A stretch of 64,000 bases of DNA from Bradyrhizobium sp. AZCC 1610 (lineage in GTDB: Bacteria > Pseudomonadota > Alphaproteobacteria > Rhizobiales > Xanthobacteraceae). Shown one piece after another: positions 26,558-35,264 of this stretch; the first letter of the stretch is position 1, and the number at the start of each line of letters is the position of its first letter. The notes beneath the pieces were generated by a model. It saw only the letters and a list, made by a program, of their open reading frames with translations. It did not search any database and was not told where the DNA came from. Both the position numbers and the translations under genes were made by a program. The DNA is taken from assembly GCF_036924515.1 (NCBI RefSeq), contig NZ_JAZHRR010000001.1:1397001-1461000 (forward strand). Reading direction: 5' to 3'.

Positions 26558-27273
26558 GGCTGCTCGACCTGCGCGGCGAGGCTGTATCCACCGCCCCAGT
26601 GAGTCTTGATCAATGCTGGTACTTTCGGATCAGCCTCGATCTTCTTCCGCAAGCGGCTGACTTGATTGTCAATGCTCCTGTCGAATGGATCGGCATCTCG
26701 GCCGACCGTCAGGTCAAGGAGCTGATTGCGGCTGAGGACCAGGCCCGGATGATCGAGAAATGCGCACAAGAGGCGGAACTCCGCCGTGCTGAGCGGTACT
26801 GCGACGCCGTCGTGTCCAACCAACTCGCGCCGGCTGACCTCGAAGGTCCACCGATCGAAGCGCACGACCTTGGTCGCGAGCCGGCCCTTTTGCGGCGGCA
26901 GGCTTTGGACTCGTCGAAGCACTGCTTTGATACGGGCGAGAAGTTCGCGGGGATTGAATGGCTTGCTCACATAGTCATCGGCACCTACTTCCAGGCCGAC
27001 GATTCGATCGGTCTCCTCAGCCATCGCAGTCAACAGGATAACGGGAAGGTCGGTGGTGCTGCGCAGATGGCGGCACAGGGACAGTCCGTCCTCGCCCGGC
27101 ATCATGATGTCAAGAACCACCAGGTCCAGAGCACTTCGTTCGAGCAAACGGCGGAGTGCAACAGCGCTCTCCGCAAGGCTGATGCGGTAGCCATGCTGCA
27201 TCAAGTATTTGCCGACCAGATCGCGAATATCGCGATGATCGTCCACGACGGCGATGTGAGGTGCCGAGTCCAT
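26554..27273 (-). CDS. OmpR-family response regulator
   Basis: A 239-aa regulator. The receiver has acidic residues DDHRD near 11-15, phosphoacceptor Asp in LVVLDIMMPGEDG (about 55) and Lys in YVSKPFNP. The C-terminal winged helix (about 135-235) contains LSTAEFRLLCAFLDHPGLVLSRNQLLDL and the RSIDNQVSRLRKKIE recognition region. It is first in a two-gene operon with the kinase. The 10-bp direct repeats far upstream might be its sites. Confidence 0.92.
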   Translation of the reverse strand: MDSAPHIAVVDDHRDIRDLVGKYLMQHGYRISLAESAVALRRLLERSALDLVVLDIMMPGEDGLSLCRHLRSTTDLPVILLTAMAEETDRIVGLEVGADDYVSKPFNPRELLARIKAVLRRVQSLPPQKGRLATKVVRFDRWTFEVSRRELVGHDGVAVPLSTAEFRLLCAFLDHPGLVLSRNQLLDLTVGRDADPFDRSIDNQVSRLRKKIEADPKVPALIKTHWGGGYSLAAQVEQP

Positions 27274-27789
27274 CTAGTTTGCTCCGTCCCGGATCATACT
27301 GAAGTCCTGCACCCAACCCATCGGAAAAGTGTAACCAAATGTATCGGCCGCGTATGATCGACTGAAATCAAATGCTTGTGGCTGGCTGCACTGACAGCGT
27401 CGCGGCATCGGATCGGGATCGCAGGATCCCGATGCCGATGCCGGCCGATCCGAGCGGGAACCGGCCTCATGTGCATGATTCCCCGATCTGGCTGAAATAA
27501 TTTAGGCCCAAGCTGTCGCAGAACGTTGTCCCGGTGCGCCATCTTTGTCGCAAATTGTCGCAGACCCGCATGCCTGTTCAGACTTGATGCAACTTAAGAA
27601 GCCGCATTGCGAGCAAGGTCATTGAAGAGCGGATGACAGGAGCGGTGGCCATCACCTAGGCCGCAACTGTCGCGAACTATGCAAGGCAGCATTCCTGAGA
27701 CAGATCGCGACAATTCCCGGCAGCGGTCGGCAAAGTTCTGCGACATCCTGATTTCATCGTGCGCACGCTCAACGAAGCAGGAGCGTTAC
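27274..27789. other. Intergenic region with hairpin and 10-bp direct repeats
   Basis: No confident gene. A strong hairpin lies at 27404-27442: an 8-bp outer and a 9-bp inner stem, one bulged G, and a GCAG loop. Two adjacent copies of TTGTCGCARA stand at 27545-27554 and 27555-27564, with a third (CTGTCGCAGA) at 27513-27522. The ten-base tandem spacing is typical of OmpR-family operators. Confidence 0.45.
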
Positions 27790-28191
27790 ATGTACGATGC
27801 GATGCACGCCGTTTCCCACGGGGCAGTTCCGGAAATCTCGAAAGGCTCATCGGCCGAGGGCGATGACGATTACGCCAGACCGAAGGGACTGTTTCTTCGC
27901 AGAGCCGCAGTGCGGATAAGTTGGCTGCTCGTTTTCGTGTTGCGGAATGCCTCGACCTCGACCACACCCCTTGATTTGATGGACTGCGGAGATCGCGCGG
28001 CTGTTTCGCGCCTCGTGACGGAGGACGACTGTTTGACGTCCGCGCAGAATCCTAAGTTCGTGTGCAGAGTGCCCAACTTTACTTCTTGCGGATCATGTCC
28101 TCGCATCAGTCACGAAAGCTCATCCTCTGGGCCGATCAGCCCGACTGCCGTCGCATGCAAACATGATGACGTCTTGCCCGAGCCGGCTTGA
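27790..28191 (+). CDS. Hypothetical protein
   Basis: A possible 133-codon gene. Its support is a good ribosome site (GCAGGAG, four to five bases before ATG) and a plausible N-terminus (MYDAMHAVSHGAVPEISKGSSAEGDDDYARP) with a hydrophobic segment at about 45-54. The C-terminal half is Ser/Cys-rich and unlike a normal folded protein, so the frame may be truncated, frameshifted or spurious. No family recognised. Confidence 0.3.
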   Translation: MYDAMHAVSHGAVPEISKGSSAEGDDDYARPKGLFLRRAAVRISWLLVFVLRNASTSTTPLDLMDCGDRAAVSRLVTEDDCLTSAQNPKFVCRVPNFTSCGSCPRISHESSSSGPISPTAVACKHDDVLPEPA

Positions 28192-28385
28192 AGTCGCGAT
28201 GCGCCGCATCGTCGCTTCGCCGGCACAGCGCCGCTGCTGGGCACGGCCAACGGTGGACATGCTCATGAGGACCGAGAGGCAGGCATGGCCACCCAAGGCT
28301 TACACCCAAGGCTTAACAGCCAAGGCTTGCCGGCAATAACTGTGGATGCTGCCAGTTCTGCTTTAACTCGCCGGTGATGGCGTCG

Positions 28386-28916
28386 TTACTTGGCTCTGCG
28401 ACCTGTGGGGGCAGCGGCCGGCCGCAGTTCCAGTGTGGATACGCCCGCCGCAATGTTCACGCCCGTCTGCGCCTGCACGGACACCGGCTGCATGATAACC
28501 GTGCGGTCCGAGCCTCCGACCAGGACGTTGGCGCTCGCTCCGGCGCCGACCGTGCCGCCGGCGGTTGCACCCGTATAGGTTCCCGCCAACGCCGCCTGGC
28601 GCAGCGTGGTCGGCGCAAAAATGGCCCAGGCCAGCTGGCCGCCGGACGTGGCACCGATGTCGAGGCCAAGCGTGCTAACGGTGCCTTCATAAGCCTCGCG
28701 CGCCCTGCCTCTCGCCGATGCATAGATGCAGCTCAGTTGCCGCTGTCCCCCGACGACGAGGCCGACGCCGGGCGATATGTTGCAAGTGAGCGTGCCGACC
28801 CTGGTTCGCCCGGCCTCCTGAGCCGTGGCCGGAACCATAGTTAGGGTGAGTGCCAGGGCGGCGCATCCGGTTGCGAGACTGTTCAGCATTGCTCTGTTCA
28901 ACGTTGCTTTGGTCAT
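28386..28916 (-). CDS. DUF992 family exported protein
   Basis: A 176-aa protein with a Sec signal peptide (to about residue 32, ATAQEA). The mature domain has the DUF992 pattern GTLTCNISPGVGLVVGGQ, LSCIYAS, YEGTVSTLGLDIGATSGGQLAWAIFAP and NVLVGGSDRTVIMQPVSVQAQTGVNIAAGV. The family is widespread in Rhizobiales, is of unknown function, and is probably periplasmic or outer-membrane associated. ATG is supported by GGAGAG upstream. An upstream in-frame extension is not protein-like. Confidence 0.85.
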   Translation of the reverse strand: MTKATLNRAMLNSLATGCAALALTLTMVPATAQEAGRTRVGTLTCNISPGVGLVVGGQRQLSCIYASARGRAREAYEGTVSTLGLDIGATSGGQLAWAIFAPTTLRQAALAGTYTGATAGGTVGAGASANVLVGGSDRTVIMQPVSVQAQTGVNIAAGVSTLELRPAAAPTGRRAK

Positions 28917-29103
28917 GGGCGGCTCTCCATCGACGTATTCTGAGAATCCCTCAATGCGCACCGGCATGGCGATGTTCCCGTTGCTCGCAGGGCAGGACGA
29001 CCAGACGGGAAGTCCTACCGGTCGTGCGCCAAATTGCACCTGCAATCCCCGGTGGTCGCGGCTGGCTGGCTTAGGGGCAAAGTGCCAAGCTATTGAAAAT
29101 GTT

Positions 29104-29136
29104 AGGGGCATTTTTGGCATTTTTTCAAATGCCCCT
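29104..29136. other. AT-loop hairpin upstream of the DUF992 gene
   Basis: A ten-base perfect inverted repeat, AGGGGCATTT (29104-29113) and AAATGCCCCT (29127-29136), with a 13-base T-rich loop. It lies 190 bases upstream of the DUF992 start and immediately before a tRNA-like remnant. It could be an operator, a small terminator or part of a decayed mobile element. Confidence 0.4.
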
Positions 29137-29143
29137 TGAAATC

Positions 29144-29212
29144 GTTGAATAGCCAAGCGGTTTTGGATTCCGCCATTCGGAGGTTTCGATCCCTCCCGGC
29201 CCGGCCCGGCTT
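29144..29212 (+). pseudogene. Degenerate tRNA-Gln-like fragment
   Basis: The stretch reads AATAGCCAAGCGG, then TTTTGGATTCCGCCATTCGG, then AGGTTTCGATCCCTCC. This is the order of D-arm start, anticodon arm with a TTGG-type loop, and T-arm of tRNA-Gln(TTG). The rest of the D-arm and the 5' side of the anticodon stem are missing, the T-loop has one extra base, and the acceptor strands do not pair. It is consistent with an internal deletion between two AGCGG repeats. Probably not functional. Confidence 0.45.
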
Positions 29213-29302
29213 TTCGCTGAACTCTTCAAATATTCGGCACCGGAACAATGCACTGTTGGAAAAACGGTGCTATTCAGATGTTCTCACTGCGTCGTCGACG
29301 GA

Positions 29303-31603
29303 ATGCATCACCATCCAGGCTCCCATGACCCCGTTCTTGTCGCGCTGTCGGTCCTGATCGCCGCGCTATCCTCGTATACGGCACTGGATCTCGCGACTCG
29401 CATGCGGGCCGCTTCAGGTTCCGCCAGCCTGGGCTGGCTCGGGGCTGCGGCAGTCGCCATGGGCGGCGGCATCTGGTCGATGCATTTCGTGGCCATGCTG
29501 GCCTTTAGCCTGCCCGGCGTGGATATTTCCTACGATCCGCTCCTCACGCTCCTCTCGCTTGCCATTCCCATCCTGGTCGCGGCAGCCGCATTCGTCGTCG
29601 TAAGTCGGCGGTCGAACGCGCTCGTCGTTTCCGGCATTGGAATGGGGCTCGCAATTTCCGGCATGCACTACACCGGCATGAGCGCCATGCGGATGGCGGC
29701 TTCCATCCACTACGATCCCGTTTGGGTCGTGCTTTCCATCGCCATTGCGATCGGAGCGTCCATCATAGCGCTGCGCCTCGCTTTTCACATGACGAGCGTG
29801 CTCGAGCGCATATCGGCGGGAGCCGTCATGGGCGTGGCGATTTCCGGGATGCACTACGCAGCCATGCGGGGCTCCTCCTTCGTTCCCGCGGATGTCGTCC
29901 TTGGCGCCGCAGCACACGGCTCGGTGGGACAAGCGCCCCTCGCGTTCCTGATCGCCGGCACCACGATTGTCGTCCTTATGACGGGGCTTGCTGCGGCCGT
30001 GTACGACCGGTCCTCGGCAGAACGAGCTGGTCGCGAAGCCGAGGCGCTCAGGCGAAGCGAGGAGAAATTCCGGCTGCTGGTGGAGGGTGTGGCCGATCAC
30101 GCCATCTTCATGCTCGACCCCGAGGGACGGGTGGCGAACTGGAATCTCGGCGCGCGCCGGCTGATCGGCTACGGCGACGAGATCGTCGGGACGCACTACG
30201 CCATCCTTCACACCGACGAGGAGCGCGACTCCGGAATTCCTGATGCCGTGCTTCAGGACGCAAAGCGGGAAGGCAAGTCGACAGGCGAAGGCTGGCGCGT
30301 TCGCAAGGACGGCAGCCGCTTCTGGGCCGAGACGACGATTCGCGTGGTGCGAAACGAGCGGGGCGAGACCATAGGCTTCGCCAAGATCGTTCGGGACGTG
30401 ACGGAACGCCGCCGAGACCAGGAAGCGCTGGAGCGCACGCGCGACGCGCTCGCGATATCGCAGAAGATGGAGACTATCGGACAGCTTACCGGCGGCGTGG
30501 CCCACGACTTCAACAACCTGCTCGCCGTGATCCTGGGCAGCCTCGAACTCGCGAAGAAGCGCCTCCAGCCGGAAGATCCCAGGATTCACCGGCTCCTCGA
30601 CAACGCGATCCAGGGTGCCCTCCGGGGTGCCTCGCTGACCCAGCGCATGCTTGCATTCGCGCGCAAGCAGGACCTCAAGCCCGTCGTCGTGAATGTCCCG
30701 GAGCTGGTGCGCGGAATGGCAGCTCTCTTGAAGTTTGATCCGGGCATCCGGGTCGAGACCCGTTTTCCGATCGAACTCGCAAATGTGAAGGTCGATGCCA
30801 ACCAGCTGGAGCTCGCGATCCTCAACCTCGCCGTCAATGCGCGGGATGCGATAACGGCGGGCGGCGGGGTGATCAGCATCGCCGCACGCGAAGAGCATGC
30901 CATCGACGGCCTTGCGGAGGGACGATACGTCGCGCTCTCGGTCAGCGACACCGGCTACGGCATGGACGAGGAGACGCTGAAGCATGCGCAGGAGCCGTTC
31001 TTCACGTCCAAGGGTGTTGGCAAGGGAACAGGTCTCGGCCTCTCGATGGTGAAAGGGTTGGCCGAACAGTCCGGAGGCGTGTTGCTGCTGAAGAGCCACA
31101 TCGGCGAAGGGACCACGGCCGAGATCTGGCTGCCCGCCTGTCGGGACGAAAAGGTGCCGGTGCCCCAGGCGGCTGAGCCGTCGCGCTCCGCATCCCGCAG
31201 CGGTCGACCCATCTCCGTGTTGGTCGTCGATGATGACCTTCTTGTTCTCGACAGCATCGCTGCGATGCTCGATGATCTCGGCCACGCCGTGATCGAGGCG
31301 CGCTCCGGCGAGGAGGCAGTCCGGCTGCTGCCCCGAATGCCGAAGATCGATATCGTGGTGACCGATTACGCCATGACGGGAATGAACGGGCTTGAGCTTG
31401 CCGAGGCAGTGGCCGCCGAGCGTCCCGGCACGCCCGTAGTGCTCTGCACAGGATATGCCGAGCTTCCAGGCTCCACGCAGCCTCATCTGCTGCGCATTTC
31501 CAAGCCGTTCGACCAGACGGCGCTGGTGGCCGCCATCGAGGAGGCAATGCGCGTACAGGCCGAGATGCGCTCGGTTTTGACCTTACACCCGAAGAGAGCC
31601 TAG
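29303..31603 (+). CDS. MHYT-PAS hybrid sensor histidine kinase with C-terminal receiver
   Basis: About 766 aa. The N-terminal MHYT membrane sensor has seven spans with three MHxxxM motifs (MHFVAM, MHYTGM, MHYAAM), proposed in this family to bind a metal and sense O2, CO or NO. A PAS domain follows (EEKFRLLVEGVADHAIFMLDPEGRV), then HisKA (GGVAHDFNNLLAVILGSLE), HATPase_c (DTGYGMDEE, GLGLSMVKG) and a receiver with Asp in DIVVTDYAMTG. The kinase is of the soluble-kinase-plus-REC type common in Rhizobiales. ATG (MHHHPGSHDP) is chosen; a GTG twelve codons upstream is possible. No dedicated regulator gene is adjacent. Confidence 0.9.
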   Translation: MHHHPGSHDPVLVALSVLIAALSSYTALDLATRMRAASGSASLGWLGAAAVAMGGGIWSMHFVAMLAFSLPGVDISYDPLLTLLSLAIPILVAAAAFVVVSRRSNALVVSGIGMGLAISGMHYTGMSAMRMAASIHYDPVWVVLSIAIAIGASIIALRLAFHMTSVLERISAGAVMGVAISGMHYAAMRGSSFVPADVVLGAAAHGSVGQAPLAFLIAGTTIVVLMTGLAAAVYDRSSAERAGREAEALRRSEEKFRLLVEGVADHAIFMLDPEGRVANWNLGARRLIGYGDEIVGTHYAILHTDEERDSGIPDAVLQDAKREGKSTGEGWRVRKDGSRFWAETTIRVVRNERGETIGFAKIVRDVTERRRDQEALERTRDALAISQKMETIGQLTGGVAHDFNNLLAVILGSLELAKKRLQPEDPRIHRLLDNAIQGALRGASLTQRMLAFARKQDLKPVVVNVPELVRGMAALLKFDPGIRVETRFPIELANVKVDANQLELAILNLAVNARDAITAGGGVISIAAREEHAIDGLAEGRYVALSVSDTGYGMDEETLKHAQEPFFTSKGVGKGTGLGLSMVKGLAEQSGGVLLLKSHIGEGTTAEIWLPACRDEKVPVPQAAEPSRSASRSGRPISVLVVDDDLLVLDSIAAMLDDLGHAVIEARSGEEAVRLLPRMPKIDIVVTDYAMTGMNGLELAEAVAAERPGTPVVLCTGYAELPGSTQPHLLRISKPFDQTALVAAIEEAMRVQAEMRSVLTLHPKRA

Positions 31604-31687
31604 CACGCGAGGCCGCGGCCATTTTTTCTCCAGCCCTGGCACCGAGCGACACCGTTCATGCCGCCCGCATGGCGTTCAGTCGCCCGA

Positions 31688-32884
31688 TCAGCGAACGGAA
31701 CGCTCGATGGCGATGGCGGTCGCCTCACCGCCACCGATGCAGAGCGCAGCGATGCCGCGTTTCAGGTTCCGCGCTTCCAGCGCATGCAGCAGCGTCACGA
31801 TCAATCGCGCGCCGGTGGCGCCGATCGGGTGACCGAGTGCGCAGGCGCCGCCATTGACTTTGAGTTTTTCTCTGGCGATGCCGAGATCCTTCTGCGCCGC
31901 CATCGCCACCACCGCGAATGCTTCGTTGATCTCGAACAGGTCAACGTCGCTGACGCTCCAGCCGACCTTGTCGAGCAGCTTGCGGATGGCGGGGATCGGC
32001 GCGGTGGTGAACCATTGCGGCTCCTGGCTGTGGGTGGCGTGGCCCTTGATCTCGGCCAGCACCGGCAAGCCGTCGCGGTCGGCGAGCGAACGCTTGGCGA
32101 GAATGAGCGCCGCGGCGCCGTCGGCATTGGCGGAGGAGGCGGCCGGCGTGATGGTACCGTTGGCGCGGAACGCGGGCTTCAATCCGGGAATCTTGCCAGG
32201 GTCCACCTTGAGCGGATGTTCGTCATCGGCGACGACGCGCGGACCGGCCTTTTCAGTGAGTGTGACCGGCGCGATCTCCGCCCTGAACGCGCCGCCCTCG
32301 ACCGCCTTGCGCGCCCGGGTCAGCGTCTCCATGGCATAGGCGTCCTGGTCCTTGCGGGTGAACTGATAGGCCTCCGCGGTGGCCTCGCCGAAGTCGCCCA
32401 TCGAGCGGCCGGTCTCGTAGGCGTCTTCCAGCCCGTCCATCATCATGTGATCGATGATCCGGTCATGGCCGGCGCGATAGCCGCCCCGCGCCTTGGCCAG
32501 CAAATAGGGGGCGTTGCTCATGCTCTCCATGCCGCCGGACAGCACGATTCCGGCTGAGCCCGCATTGATGATGTCGTGCGCCAGCATGGTGGCTTTCATG
32601 CCGGAACCGCAGACCTTGTTGACGGTGGTGGCGCCGGTGGAGTCGGGCAGTCCGGCGCCGCGCGCGGCCTGTCGCGCCGGCGCCTGACCCTGTCCGGCCG
32701 GCAGCACATTGCCCATGAAGACCTCGTCAACGCGTTCCGGCGCGAGTTTCGCCCGCGCCAGCGCGGCGCCGATCACGTGCGCACCGAGCCTGTGCGCGCT
32801 GAAGGGGGACAACTCGCCCATGAACCGGCCAAGCGGCGTGCGTGCGGCGGAAAGGATGACGACGGGATCGGGGCTTGCGGACAT
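31688..32884 (-). CDS. Acetyl-CoA acetyltransferase (thiolase)
   Basis: A 398-aa type II thiolase. Nucleophile Cys92 is in VNKVCGSGMK. The His of NEAFAV, the His in ALGHPIGATGAR and Cys in CIGGGEA complete the active site. It catalyses acetyl-CoA condensation or 3-ketoacyl-CoA thiolysis. ATG follows CAGGAGAA. It stands alone with a palindromic site just upstream, so it may belong to a fatty-acid-type regulon; it could also supply the final thiolysis for the distant aromatic CoA pathway. Confidence 0.92.
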   Translation of the reverse strand: MSASPDPVVILSAARTPLGRFMGELSPFSAHRLGAHVIGAALARAKLAPERVDEVFMGNVLPAGQGQAPARQAARGAGLPDSTGATTVNKVCGSGMKATMLAHDIINAGSAGIVLSGGMESMSNAPYLLAKARGGYRAGHDRIIDHMMMDGLEDAYETGRSMGDFGEATAEAYQFTRKDQDAYAMETLTRARKAVEGGAFRAEIAPVTLTEKAGPRVVADDEHPLKVDPGKIPGLKPAFRANGTITPAASSANADGAAALILAKRSLADRDGLPVLAEIKGHATHSQEPQWFTTAPIPAIRKLLDKVGWSVSDVDLFEINEAFAVVAMAAQKDLGIAREKLKVNGGACALGHPIGATGARLIVTLLHALEARNLKRGIAALCIGGGEATAIAIERSVR

Positions 32885-32911
32885 CGCGGGTTCTCCTGTT
32901 TCGGTCGCTGT

Positions 32912-32931
32912 TATATGACGATAATCATATA
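32912..32931. promoter_or_regulatory. Palindromic operator upstream of thiolase
   Basis: TATATGACGATAATCATATA is a 20-base imperfect palindrome (16 of 20 positions symmetric), located 28 bases upstream of the thiolase start. Its size and AT-rich arms suit a TetR- or GntR-type repressor of acyl-CoA metabolism. Twelve bases of it (ACGATAATCATA) recur at 51189-51200 before the enoyl-CoA hydratase gene. Confidence 0.5.
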
Positions 32932-33376
32932 CAGCGGGATTGCAATGGGATGCTGCCGCTTTCCGCAGCGATGCGCTCCCTGAAAGACCGCCGGAAATGG
33001 TGGAAATTGAAGCAGCCCGGCGCATCCTTGCGGAGCCGTCGCGCGCGCCTTGCCGAAGGTCTTCGCGCGGCCTGCCTTGTCATCGATGCGGGTGATCGAT
33101 GGGCCGCAGGCGCGCCATTGGCCGCCGCCCGGCCCGGTCCTCTTTCGGAACCCCTGTCCCTACCGTGAATCGTGGCGGGAGCGAGGACGTGGGAACAAGC
33201 GGGAGTGCGAAAGCCTCTGCGGTACCCGGTCTTCCCTGGATCGATGTATCGGAAGGATTAGCACCAATGATCCGGGGGCTTCTCCAACGCGCTCATTGTG
33301 GAACCCACCGGGTGCTGATTCAGTTCCGCAGGGATGGCGCAATGGCGCTGCGGGACGCAGTGCCGAAAATTCATCG
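32932..33376. other. Intergenic region without recognisable genes
   Basis: About 445 bases between the LuxR regulator and the thiolase, both on the minus strand. Short frames exist on both strands, but none has a ribosome site or recognisable domain. Nothing structural stands out. Confidence 0.4.
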
Positions 33377-34273
33377 CTAGTGAGATATCGACGGCTTGAC
33401 TGTCATGGATGAATCCACGGGAACCAGTTCGATGGCGCTTTCCGAGCAGACGTGCGCCGCGGCGATCGCGACCTGGGTCCGGTTGCTTACGCCCAGCTTG
33501 CGCATGATTTCGCGGACATGGACTTTCACGGTCGTTTCGGTCATGCCGAGCTTGCGACCGATCACCTTGTTGGGGTCGCCCTGGCAGAGACAAGCAAGAA
33601 CGGCGTACTGCCGCTCGGTAAACTCGGGCGCGTGCCGCGCGCCGTTGGAGCCGTTCGAACCGTTGAAGCCATGGTCGCGCAGCACGCTGGTAGCCGCCTT
33701 GCCGTCGAAAAGGGAGACTTGCTGCTCGTAAAGGCCGTCGTCCGGCCCGAGAGGTGGTGCCTGCATCTGGAGTTCAGGCCCCGGAAGCGGTTGCTCCGGG
33801 GAAAGATCGGGCAGTCTATATTCGATGGGCGGCGAAGCGCTGAAGGTCTGGCTGGCCATGATGGCGCTTGGCGGAAAATAAGTGCCGCCGTGAAGCACGA
33901 ACGAAAGGGCCTGCAACGCAAGCTCGGGTACCATGGAATTGCTGAAGTAACCTTGGGCCCCGCAACGCATTGCGGCGAGAACGGTGGAGGGATTTTCATC
34001 GTCGGAGACGATGGCGAGCGCTGCGTCACGCCGAAGCGTGTGCAATACCTGTATCTCGGCGAAGACCTCATGGGGCGAGGGAGCGCCGACGCTGTAAATC
34101 AGCATGTCGCATACGGCGCGCTGGACAAGTCTTGTGTGGGCTTCGTCGGGGTCGAGCGAAATCAATTCGACGCTTTCGTTACGGGCCCACGGACTTAAGA
34201 AGCTCTCTGCGCGAGCTCGTCTGAAGGCCATCGCGTCTACAAGGAAAACTGTCTTCTTAAATGGGACCGACAT
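33377..34273 (-). CDS. LuxR-type regulator with degenerate receiver
   Basis: A 298-aa protein. The N-terminal 130 residues have receiver-like topology, but where a phosphoacceptor Asp is expected the sequence is CDMLIYSVGAPS, and the conserved Lys is replaced (GYFSNSM). Phosphorylation is therefore unlikely. A Pro/Gln-rich linker (about 145-215, with an SNGSNG run) leads to a LuxR HTH beginning FTERQYAVLACLCQGDPNKVIGRKLGMTETTVKVHVREIMRKLG. It lies upstream of, and divergent to, the 34.6-43.6 kb secretion block and may control it. Confidence 0.85.
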   Translation of the reverse strand: MSVPFKKTVFLVDAMAFRRARAESFLSPWARNESVELISLDPDEAHTRLVQRAVCDMLIYSVGAPSPHEVFAEIQVLHTLRRDAALAIVSDDENPSTVLAAMRCGAQGYFSNSMVPELALQALSFVLHGGTYFPPSAIMASQTFSASPPIEYRLPDLSPEQPLPGPELQMQAPPLGPDDGLYEQQVSLFDGKAATSVLRDHGFNGSNGSNGARHAPEFTERQYAVLACLCQGDPNKVIGRKLGMTETTVKVHVREIMRKLGVSNRTQVAIAAAHVCSESAIELVPVDSSMTVKPSISH

Positions 34274-34568
34274 AACGCGCCCCTTTACATTACGTCCAAT
34301 GACTATGGTGATTACACTCTATGACTATCGATAGATTGCTTCCGGATGTTCTAGGTCGCTATGAAATAGATCACTTAGCATCTTAATTGTGCATAAAAGT
34401 TTATACATGTTGTGACGGAATGCCAAGAAGCTTCATTTGGCATGCCAAGAAACGTGAGTGTGACAAGAAGTCGTCGGGAACAAGGGAACTGCAGCAAGAT
34501 AGCAGCAAGAATGCGACATTCTCCTGTAGTGATTGCAGAAGAAAACCCGCCCAACCTTCGCTACTATA

Positions 34569-34620
34569 TCTTTCGATATGTACTTCGTTGACGATCTTTC
34601 GATACGTACTTCTTTGGCGA
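34569..34620. repeat. Tandem 26-bp direct repeat
   Basis: Two immediately adjacent 26-base units (34569-34594 and 34595-34620), each starting TCTTTCGATA followed by GTACTTC, are identical at 23 of 26 positions. The array ends 26 bases before the next gene, inside an unusually AT-rich stretch of about 370 bases. It could bind the divergent LuxR-type regulator. Confidence 0.6.
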
Positions 34621-34646
34621 CGAAGCCGGTACGATTAAATGATTAA

Positions 34647-35264
34647 ATGAATCGGCCTGCATCTGCGGAAATTGCCATGTTTGTCAGCAAACTGCCTCCA
34701 AAGCCTGACTTTGACATGCTCGCTGCAGCAGCTCCCGCTTCGGCGGATCGCCGCACATTCGTTCAGGCCCTGGTGGGAAACCTGATCTGCAGCTGGTCGA
34801 ATAACGAAAGCCTTTTCATCTACGTGCTGATGATTCTCCTGCGAACCGATGAGGCTTCCGCCGCAGTCGTGTTCGCGACATTGAACACGACCCGCGCGAG
34901 ACTCGATCTGATCCAGCGGCTGGCCAAGATCAGGGTTAGCGACAAGGCTCTGTCGAAAAGTCTGACGGCTCTCATCGAGCGCTTTTCGGAATCCACCAAG
35001 GTTCGCAACGAACTGAATCACTGCATGTTCATTTTCGATTCCTCGGGCGCTATCACCCACACCCAGTCGATGCGTTTGATGGAAACACGGTCGAGCCTGA
35101 AGTTCGGAGAGATCAAGGCGCTGGACGAAAGCCGTCTGCAGGAGATGGTGCGAACGACCCACGACATGACGAAGATCAACCGCGAGATCTGGGATCTGCT
35201 GCCGCGCCTTGAAGCGCATGTTTACGGCGTGAAGCCCCAAAGCGTGCCGCGCGACGCGGCTTAA
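34647..35264 (+). CDS. Helical protein of unknown function with RNxxxH motif
   Basis: A 205-aa, mostly helical protein with no recognised name. Features: a hydrophobic helix at about 48-66 (NESLFIYVLMILLRTDEASA), a helix containing TLNTTRARLDLIQRLAK, and then EIRF-like SESTKVRNELNHCMFIF. The RNELNH hexapeptide matches the RNxxxH signature of HEPN domains, which are often RNases in toxin, Abi or CRISPR contexts; the match is short and could be chance. An alternative ATG ten codons downstream is possible. It precedes the low-complexity protein gene by about 300 bases, which hold no gene I can support. Confidence 0.6.
   Translation: MNRPASAEIAMFVSKLPPKPDFDMLAAAAPASADRRTFVQALVGNLICSWSNNESLFIYVLMILLRTDEASAAVVFATLNTTRARLDLIQRLAKIRVSDKALSKSLTALIERFSESTKVRNELNHCMFIFDSSGAITHTQSMRLMETRSSLKFGEIKALDESRLQEMVRTTHDMTKINREIWDLLPRLEAHVYGVKPQSVPRDAA

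Noticed and set aside
29414..31486. 690-codon open frame antisense to the MHYT kinase
   Set aside because: Typical high-GC shadow: no recognisable domain, His/Arg/Gly-biased composition; the sense strand has all kinase motifs.
31604..31640. Terminator between the MHYT kinase and thiolase
   Set aside because: GGCCGCGGCC then ATTTTTT is present, but the stem would be only three to four base pairs.
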